The notes: a model not told the origin generated them from the letters alone. A stretch of DNA of 64,000 nucleotides from Calditrichota bacterium (GCA_024278755.1 JAJRSO010000038.1:124001-188000); one strand, 5' to 3'; counted from the stretch's first letter, positions 45,394 to 54,349 are shown. Numbers and translations: made by a program.

Positions 45394-45944
45394 TGCAACA
45401 AATTTGGACGTTATTATTCTTTACTTCAGTCCTTTTTACCTCAGTCTCCTGTTCTTCTGACCGGCAAAAAGAAATGTCTGCGACGGATAACAATAGTTAT
45501 CCCGATCAGGAAAGCTGGCAGGCGGTTTTACGCGTTACCAAAGACGGACGGACTACCGGATTGATTCATGCCGGGCATATCCAGAAATTCTCAACAAAAA
45601 AAATTACGCTGCTGAAGGCGGGTTTAAAAGTGGATTTTTTTGACGCCGATGGGAATCACTCCTCGGTACTAAATTCGCGGGGCGGAAAAATTTTTGACGA
45701 TCGCCAGGACATGACAGCCTTCGGAAATGTTGTTGTCGTTTCGGACAGCGGACTGACACTTTTTACCGATACGCTACGATGGAATAATAAAGAACAAAAG
45801 ATCCATTCCGATATCCCCGTCGTTTTTATTTCCGATGAGGGCGATACACTTTACGGCGATAGTTTTAAGTCGGATCCTGACCTTGTAAATTATGAAATCG
45901 AAAACCCACACGGAAAAAGCTCAAAAATAATTTCAATCGAATAA
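45390..45944 (+). CDS. lptC: LptC-like LPS-export protein
   Basis: 184 residues. N-terminal hydrophobic segment ending in SVSCSSD, so either a lipoprotein or a single-span anchor. The body is a beta-jellyroll: GLIHAGHIQKFSTKKITLLK, then DGNHSSVLNSRGGKIFDDRQ, DMTAFGNVVVVSDSGLTLFT and DTLYGDSFKSDPDL, the LptC/DUF1239 pattern. LptC passes LPS from the inner-membrane LptBFG to LptA. Position between kdsD and the LptA/LptB genes agrees. Confidence 0.85.
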   Translation: MMQQIWTLLFFTSVLFTSVSCSSDRQKEMSATDNNSYPDQESWQAVLRVTKDGRTTGLIHAGHIQKFSTKKITLLKAGLKVDFFDADGNHSSVLNSRGGKIFDDRQDMTAFGNVVVVSDSGLTLFTDTLRWNNKEQKIHSDIPVVFISDEGDTLYGDSFKSDPDLVNYEIENPHGKSSKIISIE

Positions 45945-45947
45945 ACG

Positions 45948-47036
45948 ATGCAAAAACACATACTACTAATCTCATATATCTTTCTTATTATTGGATTTCT
46001 GACGGCGCAGCAGAAAGGGCTGGAACTAATCCATGCCGATAAAACCATCGGTAAAAAAATTGCCGGGGAACAGGTACGTATTTTTGAGGGGCTGGTTCAT
46101 TTTCGTCAGGATACGATGGATATGTATTGCAACAGCGCCAGGTTTTTTAGCGAAAAGAACCGCATTGATTTTATGGGATCGGTGCTAATAGATGACGGCC
46201 TTCGTAAACTGCGGGCTGATAAAATTGAGTATTTCCCCAAGACTAAATTTGCCAGATGTCTGAAAAATGTAAAAATTACGGATGCCGAGGACTCTCTTAG
46301 CACACAGTTGTTTACGTTTGATTTTAATACCGAAGAGGCCCGGGCCGATAGCGGAATGTATGTTTATAACCGGACCAACCGGGTGCATATTTGGGGACAA
46401 AAAGGCTGGTATAATCCAAAACAAAAAATGAGCCGTGTTGAAAAGAATGCAAAATTAATGCGTATCGACAGTACCGGAACCGATACGCTAATTATCACAG
46501 CCTCCGAAATGAAATACCAGGAAACCGCTCCGCCTCTGGCCCTGGCCATTAAAAATGTACGCATTAAACAGGGGGCTTTAACGGCTATTTGTGATACCGC
46601 ACGTTTTTTTCCTAAAGATGAAATCGTACAACTTATCCGGCAGCCGCGTGCTTGGTTTGATGATAACGAAATGTCCGGAGCCCGGATGCAGATAGGATTC
46701 GATTCTCTTGGAATTAAAAGAATCGACATTTATGAAAAAGCAAAAGCGATTAATCGGGCCGATTCCCTAAAAGACGAATGGAATTTGCTAAAAGGCAAAG
46801 AAATTCATATGGATATTAAAGATAAAAAGCCACTGCGTATTTCGGCCTATGGCAGCGCTTCCAGTACGTATTACCTGAAAGAGGAAGAAGAGAGCAGCGG
46901 GATGAATTTTGCCACATCGGACACCATTATTGTATATTTTAAAGAAAGTAAAGCCGACAGTATCCGAATCGTAGGCGGAGCTCAAGGCGTTTATTATCCG
47001 CAGGATTATAAAGGAGTAAAAAAAGGTGCAGAGTAA
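45948..47036 (+). CDS. OstA/LptA-like periplasmic LPS-transport protein
   Basis: 362 residues with a signal peptide (MQKHILLISYIFLIIGFLTA). The following repeat units match the OstA/LptA fold: GKKIAGEQVRIFEGLVHFRQ, DTMDMYCNSARFFSEKNRID, FMGSVLIDDGLRKLRADKIE and later AICDTARFFPKDEIVQLIRQ. It is about twice the size of E. coli LptA, so it has two or more jellyroll units and may form a longer bridge through the periplasm. It lies 3 nt after lptC and overlaps lptB by 11 bp. Confidence 0.85.
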   Translation: MQKHILLISYIFLIIGFLTAQQKGLELIHADKTIGKKIAGEQVRIFEGLVHFRQDTMDMYCNSARFFSEKNRIDFMGSVLIDDGLRKLRADKIEYFPKTKFARCLKNVKITDAEDSLSTQLFTFDFNTEEARADSGMYVYNRTNRVHIWGQKGWYNPKQKMSRVEKNAKLMRIDSTGTDTLIITASEMKYQETAPPLALAIKNVRIKQGALTAICDTARFFPKDEIVQLIRQPRAWFDDNEMSGARMQIGFDSLGIKRIDIYEKAKAINRADSLKDEWNLLKGKEIHMDIKDKKPLRISAYGSASSTYYLKEEEESSGMNFATSDTIIVYFKESKADSIRIVGGAQGVYYPQDYKGVKKGAE

Positions 47037-47772
47037 TGGAAAGCGTGCGGTTTTGGATAGCGATGATTTGGTAAAAATCTATGGGAAGCGGCGGGTGGTT
47101 GACCGGGTTTCGGTAAATGTGAAGCAGGGCGAAATTGTAGGCTTGCTTGGCCCAAACGGCGCCGGGAAAACCACAACGTTTTATATGATTACCGGAATGA
47201 TTCGGCCGAATGAGGGATTTATCCGGCTTAATAATAAAAATATTACAAACTTGCCCATGTATCGCCGCGCCAGGCTGGGTGTGGCCTATTTGCCGCAGGA
47301 AGCCTCTATTTTTCGTAAACTTACCGTAGAAGAAAATTTACTGGCTGTGATGCAGATGATTGGCGTTGCTAAAAATGAACAGCGCAAACGTACCGACCAG
47401 TATCTTGAAGAGCTAAATATTACGCATATCGCCAAAAGCAAGGGATATAATTTATCCGGCGGAGAGCGCAGGCGTACAGAAATTGCCCGTACGCTGGTCA
47501 CCAATCCAAAATTCATTCTGCTGGATGAACCGTTTGCCGGAGTCGACCCCATCGCAGTGGAAGATATTCAAAATATTGTTCACGGACTCAAAGAGCGGGG
47601 AATTGGAGTCTTAATTACGGATCATAATGTGCACGAGACCCTGAGCATTACAGACCGAGCCTATCTGTTGTTTGAAGGAAAAATATTGAAAGAAGGCAAT
47701 GCGGAGTTTCTGGCGCAGGACGAAGAAGCGCGGAAACTCTATTTTGGAGATAAATTTCAGCTAAAACGTTAG
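47026..47772 (+). CDS. lptB: LptB, ATPase of the LPS exporter
   Basis: 248 residues from a GTG start with AAGGAG upstream, overlapping the preceding gene by 11 bp. ABC ATPase motifs: LLGPNGAGKTTTFYMITGM, Q-loop YLPQEASIFRKLTVEENLLA, signature NLSGGERRRTEIARTL, Walker B FILLDEPFAGVDPIAVEDIQ and ITDHNVHETLSITDRAYLL. The QEASIFR and DHNVRETL-type motifs are specific for LptB. The membrane partners LptF/LptG are not in the window. The 3' end converges with the next gene (4-bp overlap). Confidence 0.96.
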   Translation: MQSNGKRAVLDSDDLVKIYGKRRVVDRVSVNVKQGEIVGLLGPNGAGKTTTFYMITGMIRPNEGFIRLNNKNITNLPMYRRARLGVAYLPQEASIFRKLTVEENLLAVMQMIGVAKNEQRKRTDQYLEELNITHIAKSKGYNLSGGERRRTEIARTLVTNPKFILLDEPFAGVDPIAVEDIQNIVHGLKERGIGVLITDHNVHETLSITDRAYLLFEGKILKEGNAEFLAQDEEARKLYFGDKFQLKR

Positions 47773-48242
47773 GCTGAAGAAGATACGGAAGTATTAATCT
47801 TCATCCCGTTATTTCCCACAAAAACAGTATTTTGCTCACCGAACATTTTTTTAATCAACATTGGCGAAAGCCGGTGTACGCGCGGTAAATGTACTCGATT
47901 AAAAGGATAAGCCGAATTCATAAGCAGGGCAGATTCGCCGTCAATATATTCGAGATGATATTTTTGATGTTCGAAGAATTTAATTAACTGTTCGGTGGAG
48001 AGTTCGTCAAAACGGATACGAATATCGAACAAAGGACGGTCAATCCCCGAGGGGAAGGGCTGTTTCCGCTCTTCACAGTTTTTTTTAATAACGAGCAACG
48101 CTCTTCTTATTCTTGGAGAAAGCTCGTTTTCCTGGCGCGCCTGCACATAACATCCGGGAATGTTTTCACAGGAGCCCACATAAGTATTCCCGTCAAATTC
48201 TTTTTTTATGATAACTTTCACAATAATTCCGGACTGTTTCAT
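47769..48242 (-). CDS. Single-chain HicB-like/HicA-like fusion protein
   Basis: 157 residues. The N-terminal part (about 6-50) looks like a HicB antitoxin partial RNase-H fold: VKVIIKKEFDGNTYVGSCEN, then IPGCYVQARQENEL. Residues 77-135 resemble the HicA mRNA-interferase fold: STEQLIKFFEHQKYHLEYID, then HLPRVHRLSPMLIKKMF, but the catalytic GSHH-type His position reads GESALLM, so the toxin half is probably inactive. HicA and HicB are normally separate genes. It has its own consensus promoter 24 bp upstream and no ribosome-binding site. A regulatory or RNA-binding role is possible. Domain assignments are by pattern only. Confidence 0.6.
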   Translation of the reverse strand: MKQSGIIVKVIIKKEFDGNTYVGSCENIPGCYVQARQENELSPRIRRALLVIKKNCEERKQPFPSGIDRPLFDIRIRFDELSTEQLIKFFEHQKYHLEYIDGESALLMNSAYPFNRVHLPRVHRLSPMLIKKMFGEQNTVFVGNNGMKINTSVSSSA

Positions 48243-48265
48243 ATACGTTAGCGTTGATTACTTCA

Positions 48266-48294
48266 AATATAGTCTGAACTTAATATAAAGTCAA
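48266..48294 (-). promoter_or_regulatory. Promoter of the HicB/HicA-like gene
   Basis: On the minus strand TTGACT (48294-48289) and TATATT (48271-48266) are 17 bp apart, giving a very short leader before the ATG at 48242. Confidence 0.65.
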
Positions 48295-48483
48295 CGAAGA
48301 GATGTATTAGGCGGTTTAAAAGAAAAAATTAGCCGCGAAAAGTGGCAATGGATGCGAATAAACTAAAACAAACGGAACAATAAATCTAATCAGTGAAAAT
48401 CTGTCTTTATCTTTGAAAATATAAAAACTTGATAGAAATATTAAAATATGTGTTTTTTCTACCTATCCGCTTCCGGCAGGGCC

Positions 48484-48535
48484 GTAATCCGTTGGGTTTC
48501 TTTCTTTTGTAATTGTTCTTACCCGTACGGATTAC
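48484..48535. repeat. Long inverted repeat in the 48295-48656 intergenic region
   Basis: GTAATCCGT (48484-48492) and ACGGATTAC (48527-48535) are perfect 9-bp inverse copies. Inside them GGGT (48494-48497) and ACCC (48521-48524) can pair as well, leaving a 23-nt T-rich loop. No T-run follows on either strand, so it is not a standard terminator. Nothing else is recognisable in the gap. Confidence 0.5.
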
Positions 48536-48656
48536 AACAGAAAGTTTTTTAGTGTCCAATCGCATAAAATGGCTTAAAAAATTTTAGCAATTAATTAAAA
48601 GTATTCGTAACTTTGTTTTTAGTGAGTTATGTATAAACTAATTTTGGAAGTAGAAA

Positions 48657-49076
48657 ATGAAAAAAGTGTTAGTTGTTGGCAATGATAATTCATGCCGAAG
48701 CCGCATGATAGCAGCCTTAATGAAGCATATCTCTTTTAACCGAATTGATGTAACCAGCGCCGGGATAACAACCGGGGAAATTGAACCGTTGGTTTTGAAG
48801 GTGCTGCAGGAAATCGGGGTAAATATTGAGCAGGAAAAATCCAAATCACTAAACGAATTTATCCACACCACTTTTGATATAATCATAACAACAACCTCGG
48901 AATCCCGAGATAAAGCCAATACTTTGTTGCACAGCACAACAAAAATACATAAAGAATTGCCGGACCCGCGAGCGGTTGAAGGAGATGCCTTCGACAAGGA
49001 AAATGCCTTTCGTGAATTACGTGACGAAGTAAATGAGTGGTTAAACGAATTTATTACACGTCACCGTCTGATCTAA
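48657..49076 (+). CDS. Low-molecular-weight phosphatase/arsenate-reductase-fold protein without the catalytic Cys
   Basis: 139 residues. The N-terminus KKVLVVGNDNSCRSRMIAAL aligns with the P-loop of LMW tyrosine phosphatases and thioredoxin-linked arsenate reductases (CxxNxCRS), but the nucleophile Cys of CX5R is Gly7 here (codon GGC), while the second Cys and Arg remain. The rest of the fold is kept: TSAGITTGEIEPLVLKVLQE, then IITTTSESRD and the general-acid loop LPDPRAVEGDAF. So it may be a non-catalytic binding protein, unless the Gly codon is a sequence error. It stands alone; the antiporter gene starts 77 nt downstream. Confidence 0.8.
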   Translation: MKKVLVVGNDNSCRSRMIAALMKHISFNRIDVTSAGITTGEIEPLVLKVLQEIGVNIEQEKSKSLNEFIHTTFDIIITTTSESRDKANTLLHSTTKIHKELPDPRAVEGDAFDKENAFRELRDEVNEWLNEFITRHRLI

Positions 49077-49153
49077 TAACTAAGCAATCTTAAAAGTTTG
49101 CCGAAAGAAAGAAACGGTTGTAACGATATTAATAAAGATTTAAGGAGACTTCG

Positions 49154-50701
49154 ATGTCTGTCTTTATGAAAAGGGGAGTTAAAACTGTCCTCTTCAGCGT
49201 ACCTGTCCTAGTTTTTATGTTTGCTTACGGCTTTGCCCAGCACACAAATACAGAAGAACCTTCCGATTCTTCTATCACTATTCAGGAAACGGTTGAAACC
49301 GTCCATGCCGAAACAACAGAGACGGAAACAGCCGAAGAAGCGGATGCCCTTGGCGCCACGCTGGCCCTGTGGTGGGCTATTCCATTCGCCGGAATTTTAC
49401 TTTCCATTGCCTTGTTTCCGTTAATTGCCCCCCATTTCTGGCACCATCATTTTCCAAAAATTTCGGCCGCTTGGGCCCTTTTATTTGCCGTTCCTTTTAT
49501 CATTCAGTACGGAGGGCACGCCTGGCACGAGATATTTCATATCTATCTGCTCGATTATATTCCGTTTATAATTCTGCTTTGGGGATTGTTTACAATTTCG
49601 GGCGGTATCCTGGTAAAGGGTTCCTTAAAGGGAACGCCGCAGGTAAACCTGCTTATGATTCTGGTTGGCACTCTTTTGGCTTCGTGGATTGGTACTACCG
49701 GGGCGGCAATGGTGATGATTCGTCCGTTATTGCGCGCTAACGCCCATCGAAAATATAAAGTGCATCTGGTTGTGTTTTTTATTTTTCTGGTAGCCAATAT
49801 CGGCGGTTCTCTTACGCCGCTTGGCGATCCGCCGCTTTTTCTCGGATTCCTGCATGGCGTCAGTTTTTTCTGGACACTGCATTTAATTCCTGAAATGCTG
49901 ACAGCTGCCGCTATATTATTGGTGACCTTATTCCTCGTGGACAGCTTCTATTATCGTAAAGAAACGATTGTTTATAATGATGATGAAACCTTGGAACCGC
50001 TTAAAATTGAAGGTGCATTTAATTTTCTGTTTTTATTAGGTGTGATTGTGGGCGTGATTTTTAGCGGTGTTGTTCATATGGGCCATGTGGAAATTTTGGG
50101 TGTGCATATGGCTATACAAAATATCATTCGTGATTTTTGGATTGTAGGTATGGGGCTGCTTTCTATGAAACTTACGAAAAAAGAAATCCGGGATGGCAAT
50201 GAATTTAGCTGGTTTCCCATTTTGGAGGTGGCTTATTTATTCGCCGGAATCTTTATGACCATTATTCCCGCTTTGGCTATTTTAAAAGCCGGAGAACATG
50301 GCGCTTTAGCCGGATTGATTCGTGCAGTTAAAGAACCCTGGCACTATTTTTGGGTAACCGGAACGCTTTCCAGCTTTTTAGATAATGCGCCGACCTATTT
50401 AACGTTTTTTAACAGCGCCTTGGGAAAACTGGGACTTTCCGAAGAACATATCCGCGCCGCCTTTATTGCCGGAAATATATCGGAACAATTGCCGGAATTT
50501 ATAAGTTATTTAAAAGCCATTTCGATTGGCGCTGTTTTTATGGGCGCCAATACCTATATCGGCAATGCGCCAAACTTTATGGTAAAATCTATTGCCGAAG
50601 AGAGCGGTATTACCATGCCCAGTTTCTTTGGGTATATGCTAAAATATTCCATTCCCATTTTAATTCCGACTTTTATCATTATTACTCTGATATTCTTTTA
50701 A
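49154..50701 (+). CDS. NhaD/ArsB-superfamily sodium:proton antiporter-like membrane protein
   Basis: 515 residues. An N-terminal signal-like helix is followed by a Glu/Thr-rich stretch (about 28-66) and then 11-12 membrane helices. Conserved ion-transporter motifs: GTTGAAMVMIRPLLRAN, NIGGSLTPLGDPPLFLGFLH, SSFLDNAPTYLTFFNSALG and GAVFMGANTYIGNAPNFMVK, as in NhaD-type antiporters. It probably exchanges Na+ for H+ in the inner membrane; other anion substrates of the superfamily cannot be excluded. AAGGAGA precedes the ATG, and a strong terminator follows the stop. Confidence 0.87.
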   Translation: MSVFMKRGVKTVLFSVPVLVFMFAYGFAQHTNTEEPSDSSITIQETVETVHAETTETETAEEADALGATLALWWAIPFAGILLSIALFPLIAPHFWHHHFPKISAAWALLFAVPFIIQYGGHAWHEIFHIYLLDYIPFIILLWGLFTISGGILVKGSLKGTPQVNLLMILVGTLLASWIGTTGAAMVMIRPLLRANAHRKYKVHLVVFFIFLVANIGGSLTPLGDPPLFLGFLHGVSFFWTLHLIPEMLTAAAILLVTLFLVDSFYYRKETIVYNDDETLEPLKIEGAFNFLFLLGVIVGVIFSGVVHMGHVEILGVHMAIQNIIRDFWIVGMGLLSMKLTKKEIRDGNEFSWFPILEVAYLFAGIFMTIIPALAILKAGEHGALAGLIRAVKEPWHYFWVTGTLSSFLDNAPTYLTFFNSALGKLGLSEEHIRAAFIAGNISEQLPEFISYLKAISIGAVFMGANTYIGNAPNFMVKSIAEESGITMPSFFGYMLKYSIPILIPTFIIITLIFF

Positions 50702-50705
50702 ATTT

Positions 50706-50730
50706 AAGGCGGCTTTTTGCCGCCTTTTTT
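50706..50730 (+). terminator. Rho-independent terminator after the antiporter gene
   Basis: Stem AAGGCGGC/GCCGCCTT with a TTTTT loop followed by TTTT, 5 nt after the stop codon. Confidence 0.9.
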
Positions 50731-51110
50731 ATTTATATTGCCGGGACTGGTCCCTCTTTCCACCCCACCAATCTTCATTCGTTAATCTTCAATCGAATAT
50801 AAAAAGCACCCGGATTGCAGAATTTTCTACACAACCACGAGAGATCAGTTCGTCCTTGTGAAGACGGTACAAGCAACCATTCAATCGGCAAACGCTATTT
50901 GATAATCTTTAATAAAAATCAAATTAAGTCAGAATATCGATTTGCGATTTTAGAGGGCAGACATTTGGATTTTATAAGATGGGATATTCTGCCAAAAGTA
51001 TTAGGGAAATCATGTCTAAGGCGCTATAGGAGAAATTATATTTTCAATTCATCCCTTGCTTTACTATCATAAGCACAGGGCAAAGAAGTTCTGTTATTAT
51101 AAAGGAAATA
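50731..51110. other. Intergenic region without a supported gene
   Basis: An open frame of 85 codons (50815-51072) exists but starts without a ribosome-binding site, matches no family I know and shows no clear coding pattern. The stretch is A/T-rich and lies between a terminator and a MITE-like repeat, so it may be decayed DNA. Confidence 0.4.
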
Positions 51111-51235
51111 ATGAGTTCACTATAAAAATCATGAATTCCACGAATTTACACGAATCTATTCAATGTAATTTTAATAAAAACAATCCGTGTCTTTCTGTGG
51201 AAATTGGTGGCTATGCCTTTTTAGACCGGACTCAA
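51111..51235. repeat. MITE-like interspersed repeat, copy 3 (upstream of mutL)
   Basis: About 125 bp, starting ATGAGTTCACTATAAAAA and ending TTTTTAGACCGGACTCAA. Nearly identical to copy 1, with the same orientation in the window. It ends about 100 bp before the mutL start, so it may contribute to or displace that gene's promoter. Confidence 0.8.
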
Positions 51236-51333
51236 TAATCAAACAACATTCTGTTTTTTTCCAAGACAATTTCATTTTTTAACCCATTTTCTTTATATTG
51301 CAAGCACAGGAAAAGACCAATGAAAGACAATGC

Positions 51334-53160
51334 ATGACAAGGAACAGCAATAAAGCCCGTATTCACGTGCTTCCGGAAAATCTGGCCAATAAAATTGCCG
51401 CCGGTGAAGTGGTGGAACGGCCGGCGTCTGTCGTCAAGGAACTTGTAGAAAACGCTATTGACGCAGAAGCGACAAAAATAATAATCGCCATTGAACAGGC
51501 CGGTAAAAATTTGATTCAGGTGGTGGATAACGGTATCGGAATGAATTCCGAAGATATCCAAACAGCCTTCGAACGGCATGCTACCAGCAAGATACAATCC
51601 GAGCGCGATCTGGAACAGATCGAAACGCTTGGTTTTCGGGGAGAGGCCCTGCCAAGCATTGCTTCGGTTGCGCAGGTGGAAGTGAAATCGCGCCATATAA
51701 AAGATACAATGGGCAGTGTTTTTACGCTTCATGGCGGCAAAGATGCGAAACTGAAAAAGATCGCCGCGAATACCGGAACCAGTATCAGCGTAAAAAATCT
51801 GTTTTTTAACACACCGGCCAGACGTCAATTTTTGCGTTCGGACAACAGCGAATATCAGCAGATTCTTACCGTACTCAAACGCTTTTTTCTGGCCTATGCG
51901 GATATTCATTTTGAGTTGTGGGTAAATGGTAAAGAAGTATTCAAATTACCGGAATGCGATTTGGGCGAACGGGTGGAAAAAATACTGGGTTCCGCTTCAT
52001 TTAAAGGAATGCTGCCCCTAAATGCCAGTCTCGGCGGCATTGAGCTGAGTGGGTTTATCAGTCGTCCCGATGTGGTGCGTAAGTCACGGGGGCATCAATT
52101 CCTGTTCTTAAACGGACGTCCGATTATCAGTAAATCTCTGCACCATGCGGTTTTTCAGGGCTATTCCAATTTAATCGGACCGGGGGAGTTTCCCATCTTT
52201 TGTCTCTTTCTTGAAATGGATCCCACATTGGCGGATGTAAACGTCCATCCTACAAAAATGGAAGTGCGTTTTTCAAACGATCGCAGCCTCTACTATTTTT
52301 TTATCAACAGTATTCAAAAGGTTTTAAGCGCCGAAGGGGTAGTGCCGGAGCTTTATGCCGCTCCTTCCGGAAGCGCGGTTCAGAAAGAAAGCTCTGCCGA
52401 AAGCAGACCGCGTGAAATAATTGACGAAATGAAAAACCGCAAACGCAGCATGGCGCGTTTCTCAGGGGCGCAGCTTAGCCTGACCTATTTTGATACAAGC
52501 GAAAAAAAAGAAAATCCCCTGCAGGATTCGATTCGTACGGAAAAGACCACAATCGAACCGCCGGCGGTCGCTATGGAGCAGTATAAAACAGATGTTCAGT
52601 TCTGGCAAGTGCACAACCGTTATATTTTATCCGAAATAAAAAGCGGCATTGTTCTGATTGACCAGCATGTGGCGCACGAGCGGATTTTATATGAAAAAAT
52701 ATCCAAAATATTCAATGACGGACAAAAATCCTTCGGACAAAAATTGCTCTTTCCACAAAAAATAAATCTGAACTATGAAGACTTTGCCATACTTAAAGAA
52801 ATTATTGACGTTTTAAATAAAATGGGTTTCAGCATCAAAACATTCAGCGGCACTACCGTGGTTATCGATGCAATGCCGACCGATGTAAAAGTGGGCAGGG
52901 AATCGCAGATTCTGTTGGATATTATCGATTATTACAAGAATGAGCCTTTGCGGGATTTTAATCATACGGAAAAAATCTCCGCAGCCTATGCCTGTAAAAA
53001 CGCTATAAAATCCGGAGAAAAACTGTCACAGGTGGAAATGCACAATCTCGTGGATCAGTTATTTGCCTGTGAATCACCTTTCTTCTGTCCCCACGGCCGT
53101 CCGGTGATTATTACCATTGATATGGAAGAATTAGACCGTAAATTTAAACGAATTCCTTAA
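51334..53160 (+). CDS. mutL: MutL, DNA mismatch-repair protein
   Basis: About 608 residues from the ATG at 51334; a TTG at 51298 would add 12 residues, and neither has a strong ribosome-binding site. GHKL ATPase motifs: KIAAGEVVERPASVVKELVE, DNGIGM, HATSKI and GFRGEALPSIASV; then NTPARRQFL and DVNVHPTKMEVRF. The C-terminal dimerisation domain has an endonuclease-type site DQHVAHERILYE (Val where the motif usually has Ala) and CPHGRPV, so this MutL probably nicks DNA itself, as in bacteria without MutH. mutS is not in the window. miaA follows after 7 nt, a common arrangement. Confidence 0.97.
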   Translation: MTRNSNKARIHVLPENLANKIAAGEVVERPASVVKELVENAIDAEATKIIIAIEQAGKNLIQVVDNGIGMNSEDIQTAFERHATSKIQSERDLEQIETLGFRGEALPSIASVAQVEVKSRHIKDTMGSVFTLHGGKDAKLKKIAANTGTSISVKNLFFNTPARRQFLRSDNSEYQQILTVLKRFFLAYADIHFELWVNGKEVFKLPECDLGERVEKILGSASFKGMLPLNASLGGIELSGFISRPDVVRKSRGHQFLFLNGRPIISKSLHHAVFQGYSNLIGPGEFPIFCLFLEMDPTLADVNVHPTKMEVRFSNDRSLYYFFINSIQKVLSAEGVVPELYAAPSGSAVQKESSAESRPREIIDEMKNRKRSMARFSGAQLSLTYFDTSEKKENPLQDSIRTEKTTIEPPAVAMEQYKTDVQFWQVHNRYILSEIKSGIVLIDQHVAHERILYEKISKIFNDGQKSFGQKLLFPQKINLNYEDFAILKEIIDVLNKMGFSIKTFSGTTVVIDAMPTDVKVGRESQILLDIIDYYKNEPLRDFNHTEKISAAYACKNAIKSGEKLSQVEMHNLVDQLFACESPFFCPHGRPVIITIDMEELDRKFKRIP

Positions 53161-53167
53161 GCATTTT

Positions 53168-54088
53168 ATGACGAACATTGTTCCCGTAATTATAGGGCCA
53201 ACCGCTTCCGGCAAGACAGCTTTATCGCTGGTAATAGCGAAAGAGGTAAACGGCGATATAATCTCCGCAGATTCCCGTCAGTTTTATAAATACATGGATA
53301 TCGGCACCGCAAAAGTCAGCCGGGAAGACCGGGCGGAAATTCCCCATCATTTTATCGATATTTTGCAGCCGGATGAGTACTACAGCGCCGGGATGTTTGC
53401 TACAGACGCCAGAAAAAAAATAGGCGATTTGCAAAAGAAGGATGTTTTGCCCGTTATTGTCGGAGGAAGCGGTCTGTATATCAAAGCCCTGACAGACGGT
53501 ATTTTTGAATTTGAGACATCCTTTGAGGCCGAGCGCAGATTACTTTTGGAACGGGTGCAGGCCGAGGGGCTGGAGGCTCTCTATGAAGAGTTAAAAAAAT
53601 GCGACCCATCCTATGCCGCAATAGTGAGCTCCAACGATAAACAGCGTATTACGCGGGCTCTGGAAGTGTTCATGGCCACAGGACGGCCCTTTTCGGACTG
53701 GCATAACGAGAAAACGACAAAGGCAGATTTCGAGCCGCTTTTCATCGGCTTAAATATGGAAAGAGAAGTGCTGTATTCGCGCATCAACAGGCGTGTGGAT
53801 AAAATGATTGCGGATGGGCTAATAGAAGAGGTAAAAACGCTGCAGGAAAATGGCTTTACCAGCGGCATGAATGCTCTGAATACGGTGGGTTATAAAGAAG
53901 TGTTTTCCTTTTTGAATGATGAAATTTCCGAAATTGAAATGATTGATTTAATAAAACGAAACACTCGGCGCTATGCCAAACGGCAGCTTACCTGGTTTAA
54001 AAGTAATCCAAATATCCACTGGTTTACCGTCCGGACCGAGCAGGATTTGAATACGTCGATAGAAAAAATGTTATTAAAATTCAAATAA
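53168..54088 (+). CDS. miaA: MiaA, tRNA dimethylallyltransferase
   Basis: 306 residues. P-loop VIIGPTASGKTALSLVIAKE, then DIISADSRQFYKYMDIGTAK, PHHFIDILQPDEYYSAGMFA, VGGSGLYIKALTDGIFE and ALNTVGYKEVFSFL, plus the basic end RRYAKRQLTWFKSNPNIHWF. It adds a dimethylallyl group to A37 of tRNAs reading UNN codons. It begins 7 nt after mutL. Confidence 0.97.
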   Translation: MTNIVPVIIGPTASGKTALSLVIAKEVNGDIISADSRQFYKYMDIGTAKVSREDRAEIPHHFIDILQPDEYYSAGMFATDARKKIGDLQKKDVLPVIVGGSGLYIKALTDGIFEFETSFEAERRLLLERVQAEGLEALYEELKKCDPSYAAIVSSNDKQRITRALEVFMATGRPFSDWHNEKTTKADFEPLFIGLNMEREVLYSRINRRVDKMIADGLIEEVKTLQENGFTSGMNALNTVGYKEVFSFLNDEISEIEMIDLIKRNTRRYAKRQLTWFKSNPNIHWFTVRTEQDLNTSIEKMLLKFK

Positions 54089-54349
54089 TTGCGCGCATTA
54101 TTGTCATTAATTTTTTACATATTTTACCGAAAACGGTTTTGATACGATGAGTTTGCTTAAGAATAATTTGCACAAAAGGACAGGTTATTTAAAGCCCTAA
54201 AACAGCATCATTTTTCTCTGTTTCATATTGATTATTTGCGTCTTCAAAACTCCAGCGAAACGCCGGATTTTTCCCGAGAAGCTCTACAAGTGGAGGACGC
54301 TTAGTTATTCGGTTTAGAAAAGTATAAAAATAATTGATGAGAGTCGGCG

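Noticed and set aside
50815-51072. 85-codon plus-strand frame after the antiporter terminator
   Set aside because: No ribosome-binding site, no family, bounded by a terminator and a repeat; kept only as a note on the gap.
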